A stretch of 64,000 nucleotides of DNA from Aurifilum marmelostoma (lineage: Eukaryota > Ascomycota > Sordariomycetes > Diaporthales > Cryphonectriaceae). The notes under the pieces are model-generated. The model searched no databases. It had not been told where the DNA came from and was given only the letters and a program-made list of their open reading frames with translations. The position numbers and the translations under genes are program-made. The number at the start of each line of letters is the position of its first letter. The first letter of the stretch is position 1. Below are positions 45,226 to 55,942 of this stretch, in pieces. The stretch is from positions 62,001 through 126,000 of the forward strand of contig JAMXSV010000007.1 in assembly GCA_027559495.1 (NCBI GenBank), in the 5' to 3' direction.

Positions 45226-46538
45226 ACGGATCTAAGCGTGCGTGAACATGATCAACACATCGCGAATTTGGAACAGGTGTGTGAAGCGAGTCCGGCAGTA
45301 TATCCATGATACCACTACATCTGCTGTATAATAAGGCCGGGCGGCCGGGTCTATAGAAGCATGGAATCAAACAAACACACAGACACCAGAGCCAGTTTCT
45401 CACACGTGCAAATGTGACACCTAGCACTGGTCGGCATAGCAGAGGTCAGGAGCAGTGGCCAGATCACAGATTGTCTTCACTAACAACAGCATTTGGTTGG
45501 TGCCTAGCTCCCAATGAGCACCACGCCGTGACGCTCCGACGTCCCTACAGAATATGATCTAGATCAGGCTGAACCTCTTTGGGTCGATCGCCTTGGGCAG
45601 CATGTGTGAATCACGAGCTGCGGTGGTGGAATGGATGAGCGTCTACTACTTGCTATAGTGGGCGCAAAAAGGGTGTGGCGCTGAGTAGTAGTAAATATTT
45701 CGTCCACTTTCACGGGGTCCAAGACATCATCAAATATTCACATGCCATGATGCTGGGGGCACTAGCTGTATAGGAAGATGCTTGCTCAGTCGTACTCAGC
45801 TGGACAGGCGATGTCTGAAGGCCCGAGACTAGGGATACTCGCTATACAGACTCACATACTCACATACACACGAAACTCGTCTTGGCAGGCCAAGGCATCC
45901 TCGAGGGGATCCCTCAAAGATTATCTGGTCCTCGTGTCTTGTATGACCTTGCAATCAGCCTCTGGGACGATCCGTTCGAAGGGCGCATCGTACAATCACA
46001 CGCCCTCCACCTACGCTCTTGATGGAGGTGCATGATCCTTGCCCCCCTCCCCCCCCCCCCCCCTCTCCTCCCGGCGGCGCTTTGCGCAAACATGGCCAGA
46101 CCATCCGGGGCAGGCGAACAGTCAGAGCGCCTCCGGCCAGGGTTGTGGTCACAAGACAGCCTACGCGTATGTCGAGAGGGTGCAGGTCATACCGAGACTC
46201 AAGACTCATCTCAACCTACAAAGCATCTCATTTGGGGGTCTTCAAAGGTGGTAGTGGGGAGATGAAGATCCGTGGGACGCCCCATCGGGACCGTGGTGGC
46301 GATGCGCAGAACGCAACGCAGGGCAGACCGAAGTGGAATATCGTCTAGCTGATGGCCCACGAGGGCGGCCATGGTAGTAGGATGAGGAGGGAGGAAGGAA
46401 GGGAGTCAGCAAGGAAACGTGACGTGACACTGACTGCCGAGCCGAGGACCGTTCACGCAGGCCCGGCAGGTTCGGCAAGATGCGGGTGGGACGGCCGGGA
46501 GGAGGATGAGGAGGACAGAAAAGAAAGAGAGAAAGAAA

Positions 46539-46886
46539 TTACTTGACGCCACATTTACCTTTCCCTTCCTGCTCAGGGGTGGCATAGACGACGCCGGAGG
46601 CATCTCTGCCACCAACAATCTCCTTTGACTTGGGGGCGCCCTGAGAGACCTTTGGCGGGCCACCTCTGGCCTGCCGCCGGGCCTGCTGAAGTCGCCTCAC
46701 AAAAAGAAAGCAAAGAAAAAGAGGCATCCGACGTCGTGTTTCTGGGAGATGGGGGTGAGCTAAGTTTTCTCCCGGGGGGGGGGAGACCATCATGTGTATG
46801 ATCGATTGACCTGCAGAGACCACCTATCAACATCGCATCACATACGAGGAAGGTCTGCTTTCAGCTTGAGAGGGGGCCGGGATCAT
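46539..46886 (-). CDS. Weak candidate small two-exon gene (65 aa)
   Basis: The downstream part (46539-46695) reads ARGGPPKVSQGAPKSKEIVG and then GRDASGVVYATPEQEGKGKCGVK before a stop. Its composition is typical of a small soluble protein, unlike the neighbouring chance frames. A possible first exon at 46846-46886 (MIPAPSQAESRPS) ends at a good GTATGT donor, and a strong T-rich tract precedes a GAG acceptor at 46696, which keeps the frame. The GAG acceptor is unusual and the family is unknown. A further donor (GTAAAT) near the stop could extend it. Confidence 0.25.
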
Positions 46887-46993
46887 GACCACGGCGAGGA
46901 GTCGCCCTGCAGATTCCCACAAGCAGAGGAAACTTTTCTCCAGAGGATTCAAAGTTTCGAAAGAGAAAATCGGCCAGTGCTTGCGCCTCACAG

Positions 46994-46997
<4 letters not shown>

Positions 46998-47030
<33 letters not shown>

Positions 47031-47053
47031 AGACAGACACACACACACACACA
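46998..47053 (+). repeat. (GA)n followed by (CA)n microsatellite
   Basis: About 30 bases of GA repeat, then CTAGACAGA, then ~15 bases of CA repeat. Confidence 0.9.
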
Positions 47054-48365
47054 GAGCAAGACAGGGAACAGAGAAGCGAGAAAGACAGAAGTGTCAGAGA
47101 AGGTTTGAGTTGCAACTATCGTGGAGCCTTTTGGGGAAGCCTGCCTGGCGAGGCAGCGGAGGCGGCCCGTTACGGCGGCCAGCCAACAACCCGCTTAGCT
47201 CCGGGAGGCCGCACACGGGGGGATGGATATGCCGAGGGTGAGTGTAAGACTGAAGATGGCAAAAAGTACGAAATTGTTGGCTACGGCCCGGAAATTACAA
47301 TTGTTTGTCGTGAGGAGAGGATGTATTGTATTCTGGACAAGGATGTGCTGGAGAGATGCATCGTCTTGGAAGAGGAAAAAGAAAAAATAAAATAAAATAA
47401 AAGAACACCAAAACATACGGCTTTTGAGCATCGCCAACTTGGAACGGAAGAGGCTACGCTGCCATGGTATATGCACGTGCATTATGCAGTCATACTTCAC
47501 AAAACACACGAGAGCGCGGGGGATGAATGGCACAGGGCTCGTTTCCACTCGCTAACGGACTACTGCTGCCCTATGATGCTGACTGCATGGCTCGCGGGCC
47601 AACCAAAATCCATCCTCTCTTGTTCATCCGGCACGATCGATACTGGTAAGTTGTGTAGTACATACTAATCAGCCATCTGGCCCCCAACAACGAGGTTGCA
47701 GGGAGGAGGGGTGGGGTGGGGGAGACGCCCATGCAGGCCATGTGAGACTTGGTTTCTGTGCGAGGATGTGTGCCACGCCGTTGAAGTCTGCCTCATAAGG
47801 CGAGTGGCCCGAATGCGAGCCCAGGCACCGGCACTCCTCTTGATTTACTACGTACTTATAGTATAGTACTGAGTCTGTAGTAGAAGGATGGAAGAGGAGG
47901 ATTCGGCCTTGAATCCTTCAATCCCGCTGTATTTGTATTACAGTAGTTGACATGAATTAGATCCTCGATTGCTGTGGGGTCTAATTCTTGATGGCGATGA
48001 TGAGGAGATCCAGCTTGTCCCTCAATGGCATTGGAGTTTACACATACGCACACACATACACACCCTCTCCAATGATCACTTGCTCACTCGGTCACTCACA
48101 ACCATACTCTTGCTCTTTCTACCTCCGCCCACACACATCATCCCTGTAAATCCGATGGCTCGACTCTTTGACTGGACAGATCCCATACGCCGCGATCTAC
48201 CAACTAAGAATTATGCAGTTGGTCTGACCGTGCGTTGGCTGAGTCGATGCTGCGGTACGTTTGACGAGTAGTACTATAGGTACTACTCGATTGTGGGTGT
48301 GGGTGTGGATGATGATGGAGACGAGAGAGAGGCTTGTGTACTAAGTTACACTTTGAACGGGACCT

Positions 48366-48389
48366 CCTCTCTCTCTCTCTCTCTCTCTC
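48366..48389 (+). repeat. (CT)12 microsatellite
   Basis: Uninterrupted CT dinucleotides. Confidence 0.9.
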
Positions 48390-49690
48390 CCCTCTCCTTC
48401 GTGTCTAGTAGGCAATGTCCAATGAGGTCAGAATCGGACGTAACCGAGCCCGGGAGAACGGTTCGTTCCTTTTTAGCCCCATAATTGCCTTCGGTGAGCA
48501 CCTTAATTGGTATCTTCACCGTAGAACAGCCTGGCGATGAGGCCCGAAAAGCAGACCTCTGGGCGCAGCCTCGAAGCCCCCCCCCCCCCCCCGGGCTACC
48601 GAACCCCACCCAGCCCAGCCCTGCCTGGAAAGAACATTGGAGACCTCCCAAGCCGGCTGCCAGCTGCCCGGCCTAGGGAAGGTACTATGTACTGCCTCAA
48701 AACTTGGGAAACCCCAACCCTGAGTTATTTCCACCCTATGCACCTCCAGCACCCCGCGGCTCACGCGCCAATCCCCAAACGGTGGGCTCCATACTTAGTC
48801 TCTCTTTCCCTCTAATTCCTGCATGCGACTTCACCTCACCTGGTGATCGCATCGCCTCAGCCACAATCTATACACTCGTTGCTATCTACGTTCCTCAGGT
48901 ACTGCAACTGTATATGCATACGTTGGCCTTCTAACGGGCCTCTTGAAAAAACCATGACGCTCTTGGCCTCAAGAATAGGCCTTGACCCTCTGCAAGGTCC
49001 ACGGGGATCCCATATTGGTGGCCCTCCCCAGCAGCCCGTGGGAACCTGGATAGGGTTCATAAATCAGACAATGCCTTCGTCTCAAAGCCGCCAATGTGAT
49101 CCAAGATGCCACTTATTTACACAGCATCAACGGACCAAGAAAAAGAATCTGACATAACTTGGATATCACGTTCTCCATATCCCCCCCCAATCTCTCTCTT
49201 GTCTCTCTTACACGAGAAGGAGGCTGTGAAAACTGTTGTTGCCTGACCACTCACCGTCGTTGTCGTCGTCGTCGTCGCGACCAACTCACACACCCCTCCC
49301 CCCGGGCAAACTTCCTGTAGGGTTCTCATCTCTGTCATTATCATATCTGCCCGCTGACCACCACTCACTCATCTTCTCCCTTCCTCAGATCTCCTTCTGC
49401 CTGGTACCTTATTTTCTTCTCCTCGTCTTTGTCTCTGTATCTCTGTTCGTCTCTCTAACCTTGGTCATATCTTGTTAGCTTGGGACGGGTTGGACATCGT
49501 GCGTGGGTCTTGAGTGTGTAAGGGTTCTCCTCCTAGGTATTTTTGCCTGTCCAGCATTTCGTCTATACCTGGCGCAACAGGAGGATTTACCCAGTCACGT
49601 CGGCTGTGAGACCCGCATTGCTGATGGTCCCCCCCTCTCTAGACCGACTCAGGATTATCACCACCACCAATTAGGCTCGCCCTCTCTGTC

Positions 49691-52190
49691 ATGAATTCTT
49701 CCTATACGCCTGCTTCAGACGGACAGTGGGGCATCGGCCTGCCCGAGCACTTCACAAGCAGATCGGCACTTCTCCCAGGGCTGTCGCCCGACCTAGCACA
49801 GGAGACGACAGATGATTCCTTCGGGTGCCAGTCCTGCGGCAAGGAGTACACCCGCCTCTGCGACCTGAACAAGCACATCAAGACACACAGCAGGCCTTTC
49901 AAGTGTCCCGTCGAGGACTGCCCCTACTACACCTCGGGCTGGCCTACCGAGAAGGAGCTGGCCCGTCATTTCAACGATAAGCACTCGACCGAGCCGAGGG
50001 TCTTCTCTTGCCTGTGGCAGGGCTGCACCTACAGCTCAAAACGGGAGTCCAACTGCAAGCAGCACATGGAGAAAGTACACGGCTTCAACTACATTCGTAG
50101 TCGATCTGGAGGGAAAGAAGACGGAGGCCACGACAAGCCATCTGGCCCAGAAACACAGGCCGACGTCTTTTCCCGGTCTGCCCAGCCCGGAAATCCGCTG
50201 GCCATCCGGACTGTCCCAAATTTCTTGCTCACCCCAAGCCCCATGGGAGGGTCCTGTTCTGCGCTGCCGTCAGATGCATCGTCCCCGATCAGCTTAGCCG
50301 GTCCTGGGACCTACCCGCCAGAGCCCTTTATCCCATGGAACTCGCCAGGGACAAGACCAGACAACAACAACAACAACAGCAGCAGCAGCAGCAGCAAACC
50401 CTTTATGCAGCAATTCTCTCAAAATCAAACGTCGGGTAGTCCCATCACTATACATGATGGTGAATGGCTACAAGTGCCAGTCGACCGGAAGCTCCATAAC
50501 GCAGATCCCAGCAGCACCAATACGCCCGAGACGTCTCCAGCCACCGAGGTCTCCTCATCCCGCGACGACATGTTGAGGGCGCTACCTACCATTGTGACGC
50601 CCAAGACGAGCCCGTCCGTGAATAGCCAGGTCCTCACTCCTGTGTCCGAGCCCAGCCCAGTTCTCAACCAGCACTCTGGTTTTGTGAGCGAGGCCACGAC
50701 ACCGCAGGACTCCGAAGGGTTTCGAGGTCAAGGGCATCTTGCCACTCTTGGACTGGGCGTCACCGGCCACCTGAATCCTTTTGGCAAGCGTCAAGTGCGA
50801 TTTGACAAGGACCCTGGGGAGGACAGCGACGAGGAAGACGAGCCCCCAATCAAACGGAGCCGAACACCTGGGGGCAACGAAGAAGATTCTGGTGATCCCA
50901 AGATGATATGCCCTTTCAGAAGCGCTCACCCAGAAATCTATGATCTGAACGTACATTCCAAATACTACAGCTGTCACACGGAACATCACAACATCTCTAC
51001 CGTGGTGTAAGCAGCCCTTCCCTTTCCTGACATCAAGGATCGATCCGGATGCTGACTATCTGAGGCACAGACGCCACCTGGGCAGACCCGCCCACAACCT
51101 AGATGTAGACAACTCACGACAAGCCATTTCTTCCTTCAATGCCGCAAACGAACATGGTCACCCGGCCGCTGGGCTGTGCAAGAAGTGCTGGCGGTCCTTC
51201 ACTGATCCCGAGGCCTTTGAGGCCCACCTGAATACAAAGTGCGAGACCGTCTCGAGGAGCAAGCGTGAAAAGTTTCAGATCTTGCTCGAAACATTCTGCC
51301 GCACTGACCAGGACAGCGCCAGCGACGAGAGCGGCGGGTCTGACGTTGTCGAGGATGCGGCAGGGAACCTCGAGGCTGATGCCTCCGGGAGCGCAAGATC
51401 CTACTTCCGCCGTGAGGATGTGGTTAGCAGGAGGGAGTACCAAGCTTTGGTCGACCGTGTCGCCACCCTTGAGCGCATGATAGCAACCCGGATGCCCCAG
51501 TCCACTCCTAGGACCTTGCCCCAGCAGACCGCAGTCGCTCGGGCCTTCACCCCGTCATCTGCAGTACAAACGCAGTCATTTGACTACTACTCATACGAGA
51601 CCGGCCCCGGCCAGCCAAAAGGGCCGGCTGTTACTGGGCGGGAGCCCAGGACAAGCATCGTCGGTGGCATGGACACGCAGGCCCTCGGCACTGGCGACCA
51701 GACCGTGGCGGCCTTCTACCTTGACACCGACCGCAGCATGAACAACTTCCGTCCCCAACCAGGCATACGGTCCGACAGTATGTCTACCATCCGGCGCGCA
51801 ACGCCACTCACCTCCACGCCACAGCCTGGCGGGCAACAACAACACGCCGCAGCGCGGACGGCCTCGGGCTCTGCCTACGGCACCGAGGCGGCAGCAGGGA
51901 CAGGTAGTAGTGGAGGAGGAGGAGGAGGAGGAGCAGCAGCAGCAGCAGGTCAGCAGATGGTGGCCGCAAGCAACACCGCCGCTCTCGTGCATCTTCCGAG
52001 CAACCAGGCAGCCCAAGCAGCAGTAGGATTCAGGAACCCAGGCGCCGAGGCCGCACAGCAACCCGCCGGCGCAATTCGGTGGGACCATGAGGTCGACTCG
52101 GGCGGCGGTCAGATGATGCAGAGGATAGATTTCTTTAACAGCCAGAGCTCTGCCGAGGACATTGTCAAGTACCTGAACATGGACTCCTAG
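49691..52190 (+). CDS. C2H2 zinc-finger protein, probable transcription factor
   Basis: Two exons, 49691-51006 and 51071-52190. The 64-bp intron (GTAAGC…CACAG, branch-like GCTGAC) restores a continuous 811-aa frame. Three C2H2 fingers lie near the N-terminus: residues ~45-66 (CQSCGKEYTRLCDLNKHIKTH), 71-98 (CPVEDCPYYTSGWP…H) and ~107-130 (CLWQGCTYSSKRESNCKQHMEKVH). A second Cys/His module starts at CPFRSAHPEIYDLNVHSKYYSC and is completed across the splice site by VRHLGRP. A third (CKKCWRSFTDPEAFEAHLNTKC) follows. Between them are Ser/Pro-rich and Asn/Ser-repeat disordered regions; Gly- and Ala-runs lie near residue ~710. This architecture is common in uncharacterised fungal regulators. DNA binding and nuclear location are inferred. 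Targets are unknown. Confidence 0.85.
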
Positions 52191-52230
52191 TAAAGGCGGG
52201 CTTGTGACGGCAGCGAGTTATGTGTGGATG

Positions 52231-52236
52231 AATAAA
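52231..52236 (+). terminator. Poly(A) signal AATAAA of the zinc-finger gene
   Basis: Canonical hexamer 41 bp after the stop codon. Confidence 0.5.
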
Positions 52237-52627
52237 CGACAAACGGCGCTCAGAGGAGAAGGATAAGAAAGAGAGGGCGCACACATGTATAGACCATTCC
52301 TTCAACGTTCATGCATAAATGAGAGGTGGTGGTTATCCCTTGGGGGGGAATGGTCGCGATGGAGAGGAACGAGGTCAAAGACAGGCGCAGGTCGCCTTGT
52401 CCGTAGTTATTGTCTCGAGTATATTGTATATCCTGGTTCTGTACTTTTTTGTAAACAGATTGAAGATATATTAAAATAGTTATATAAGAAAAAGAAGAGA
52501 GAGAAAAAAAAACATTTGTCTGAACCAACAGTTTAGGACTTATCAGAAGTCGAGATCGATCTGTACGTTCCTTTCAACATCAGTAATAATGGAACTTGCT
52601 ATGTCATTTACAGGGTTTTCTTGATAT

Positions 52628-52633
52628 TTTATT
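52628..52633 (-). terminator. Poly(A) signal AATAAA of the aldehyde dehydrogenase gene
   Basis: AATAAA on the minus strand about 115 bp beyond the stop codon at 52748. Confidence 0.5.
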
Positions 52634-52747
52634 TTGTCATTTTAGACAGGATCTCTCGTAGGCCGCCCTCGAAAGCATTCTTGGCGCAATAGATACCCTC
52701 ATCAGATTTACTCCCCAACATCCCTTGTGCTTTTCCCCCTCTCAAGC

Positions 52748-54401
52748 TCACGATTCCATGTTCAGGTGCACCGCCTTGATATTGTAATAGCTGGCAAGAC
52801 CAGCCTCGCCCAGCTCCCGCCCGATGCCGGACTGCTTCACGCCGCCAAAGGGAACTCTCACATCCGAGTCGTTGCTGCTGTTGATCCACACCATGCCGGC
52901 CTCGATCTCGGCGGCGACCCTGTGGGCCTTGGCCAGGTTCCTGGTGAACAGCGCGGAGCCGAGCCCGTAGGTGGTGTCATTGGCCAGGGCGATGGCCTCC
53001 TCCTCGGTCTTGAAGCTGATGACGGACACACACGGGCCAAAGATCTCCTCACGGTAGACCTTCATAGTAGGCTTAACATCGGTAAACACCGTGGGGCTGA
53101 CGTAGAAGCCCTTGCCCTTCTGAGGCGCGGGCTCGCCGCCGAGGGCGATGGTGGCGCCCTCGTCCTTGGCGGACTTGATATAGCCCAGCACGCGGTCGTA
53201 CTGAGCCTTGGTGACCTGGGGGCCCTGGAAGGTAGACTCGTCAAATGGATCGCCGACCACGGAGATCTTCTCGATGGTGGCCTTGAACTTCTCCACAAAG
53301 GCGGCGTAGACGCTCTCCTGGACGAGCACGCGCGAGGTGGCCGTGCAGATCTGGCCCTGGTTGCTCATGATGCCGATGTGCGACCAGGTGGCAGCGAGGT
53401 CCAGGTCGGCATCCTCGAAGACGATCAGGGGAGACTTTCCGCCCGTCTCAAGAGTGATGTTCTTCATCGTTCCCGAAGCCATCTTCATGATCTCCTTGCC
53501 CGTGGCAGTACTGCCTGTGAAGGCGACCTTGTCGACGTCGACATGCTTCACGAGCGCAGCTCCGGCTTCCTATGACCAGGGAGAGTGGGAGTCAGCCAAC
53601 AACGGTAAAACGCGTGAAGAAGGGTGAGACAGTGTTGAGTCCAATTACATACCCGTCCGTGTCCGTTGATGATGTTAATGACGCCTGGTGGGAAGCCGGC
53701 TTCCTTGATGAGATTGCCCACGACAAGCATGGACAGAGGTGTCTGCTCGGCAAGCTTCAGGACGACGGTGTTGCCACAGCACAAGGCAGGGCCGAGCTTC
53801 CAGCCGGCCATACCGAGCGGGTAGTTCCAAGGGATGATCTGGCCGCAGACGCCGATGGGCTGCTTGAGGGTGTAGGCGAACTTGCCGGGGCCGACGTCGA
53901 TGACCTGGCCAAAGTTCTTGTCGGCGTAACCGGCATAGTACCGGAGCACAGACACAACCTCGCCGACGTCTTCATCGCGGGCGACGGCGTAGGGCTTGCC
54001 ATTGTCGAGGGCCTCGACGGCGCCCAGGATCTCACGGTTGGCGTCGACGAGGTCGGCAAGCTTGTTCATCAGCTGGCCTCTCTCGGTGCCGGAGAGGGCT
54101 TTCCAGGAGGGGTCCTTCAGAGCCTTGCGCGCGGCGGCGACGGCCAGGTCGACATCATCTGCCGTGGCGGCATAGACGGAGCAGATCTCCTCCTCAGTTC
54201 TGCGAAGGAGAGCAAGGGCGAGAGAGAAGCCATGTCAGTTACAGGAGAGGACTATGGATGAGGTCGGACGTAGACAACATACGAGGGGTTGATGGAAGCA
54301 ATCTTCTGTTCATTGCTAGACTTGACAAACTCGTTGTTGATGAAGAGGCCAATGGGCTGAGACCACTTCTTGCCGTTGGGGGCAGTGAGTTCGACCTCCA
54401 T
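52748..54401 (-). CDS. NAD(P)+-dependent aldehyde dehydrogenase
   Basis: Oxidises aldehydes to carboxylic acids; in fungi this type handles acetaldehyde from ethanol. Three exons on the minus strand: 54283-54401, 53653-54199 and 52748-53569, with two 83-bp introns (GTATGT donors), giving 495 aa, the usual length. Near the start it has PIGLFINNEFVKSS. Then come PWNYPLGMAGWKLGPALCCG, the dinucleotide loop FTGSTATG (~239-246), the catalytic base in LETGGKSP (Glu263), the catalytic Cys in NQGQICTA (Cys297), EEIFGPCVSV, and the C-terminal GVKQSGIGRELG. All active-site residues are intact. The frame stays open upstream to a Met at 54596, adding 65 Ser/Arg/Leu-rich residues that resemble a mitochondrial presequence. 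The shorter start MEVELTAPNGKKW was chosen because homologous cytosolic enzymes begin there. Confidence 0.93.
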
Positions 54402-55942
54402 CTTCCTGGGCTGGACAGAGCTATGTGAGAAGTGTGCTCGCTGTAAAAGCGTCAGAGAGGGCGGGAGGGGAAGATGTGCAGGCCGAGCAGGGGCAGGGCG
54501 CGGTGTAGAAATTGCAAGTCTGGTCTGCTGGTGCTTGGAGGAGAGGGAGCGAGATGATGAGAGGGGAAGGAGGAGACACGGGCGAGTGAGGAGCATGGTG
54601 TAGCCCTTTTAAAGGGTAGCAGTCAAAAGGAAGCCCCAGTCCCGAGGATATGTGAGATAATACGTAGATGGAGGCGTTGGTAACCCCTCCTTCCTCCGGT
54701 GTCCTGTCACTCTTTCCCCCCCCAAGCAGAGGGGTGCTCTCCGTGGGGTGCTCCGTTACGGAGCCTAGCTGCCCACAGCTAACTCTCATCATAGTGCCCG
54801 TGGTTAGTAGTAAAGGGCCCGGCTGCCACTGCCTAGTTGGGTAGAGTCGTGACGCTGTGGGCCCCCTCCAGAGGTAAGACCAGACCGAGTTAGTACTGAA
54901 GTACATATTAATGACCGCCCCAGCGTGCTGTAATAGGCTCCTCAGACTTGCCCGTTCCCCACGGGAGTACACAGTAGCTTTATCGCTATCACGATTCGTC
55001 GGTGATAGGCACGAGAGAGCAGCTCGGCACATGGTTGGTACCAAGTAGACCCCTCTGCCAAGGGTGGAGGGGAGTTCAAGTGCTGCCCTGTAGTAGTATG
55101 ACCATCACCGAAATTTTTGGAAACCACACAGTGTGGTACTTTGTATCAATATGTCCCTGCTGTAAAGGTCAACCACCCGAAAGATTGGGAAGCAAGCACT
55201 ACTGTTGTATATACTATTATCGGTTTTGTTACAATGTAGATGATAGGTCCTGGGGTGTGTGCTCAGGGCATGTGCTATGTGTACTGTCCAGGCTAAAGGC
55301 CCTGAAACCTTGTCCCTCTTACACCGTATATACTTCAAGTTCTGTACTGTGTCGCTCCATCGAGGTCAAGAGCCACAGCTGCTTGCTTTTGCAGCATACA
55401 CCACTGCTATCAGGTTCATAGTCACATAATAGATAGCAGATTGCAGATGCTCTTGCAATCCCTCTCACCTTCCTTAGGAATTGATAGTGGTAATAGTACC
55501 TGATAGGACTCGGATAGAGCCGCCGTTCCCGGCTCGTCAAGTGGATCGACAGCACTGTACATGCTTGGTTGGGGAGGGGGGGGAGAGTTACTGGGGTGGT
55601 TTCACTGGGGGTTTTGTCTAGGGCGCTGGAAACGTCACTTGTCCGCCCCTGCCGCTGAGATTTCAGGCTGCACCAAGGCAAAAGGCTGGACCCCCCCAGC
55701 ATGTGACATAACCTGGGCGGGTGTCCCAAAAAAAGAAAGAAGCCAGGGCCGACTCAACCTCGCCATCGTCACCCCAAATTGACCATCTCCAGCATCATTT
55801 CGCAAGAGCCCCCACTCATGTTCACATACCCTCTCACATCCTTTCCTCCTGAAAAGCGACGCACTATTCCTTTCTGTTCCTCTTCTGCGCCCCTTCCATC
55901 ACACATGGCACATCACTGCTGTCCTCATTGCACATCGTCGTG
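54402..55942. other. Divergent promoter region of ALDH and LMBR1 genes
   Basis: 1.5 kb between divergent starts. It includes the possible N-terminal extension of ALDH (54402-54596). No other gene recognised. Confidence 0.5.

Larger units (their letters stand above)
45226..49690. other. Long intergenic region, repeats and weak candidates only
   Basis: Contains C15 (46049-46063), G10 (46774-46783), a GA/AC microsatellite (46991-47055), a CT microsatellite (48366-48389) and C16 (48577-48592). One weak small gene (46539-46886) is listed separately. A (CGT)n/(CGTCGT) patch near 49255-49280 and pyrimidine-rich sequence precede the zinc-finger gene and probably belong to its 5' leader. Confidence 0.5.
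52191..52747. other. 3' region between convergent zinc-finger and ALDH genes
   Basis: 557 bp holding the poly(A) signals of both convergent genes. No gene seen. Confidence 0.5.

Noticed and set aside
47105..47395. 96-codon frame ending in YEIVGYGPEITIVCREERMYC and a charged tail
   Set aside because: The first half reads through repeat-rich sequence, no splice or domain support.
48155..48271. 38-codon frame starting MARLFDWTDPIRRDLPTK, with a GTACGT near its end that could be a splice donor
   Set aside because: Looks somewhat protein-like, but the candidate acceptors lead to an early stop or to low-complexity sequence; no family recognised.
52727..53575. 282-codon plus-strand frame
   Set aside because: Antisense shadow of the aldehyde dehydrogenase exon 3.
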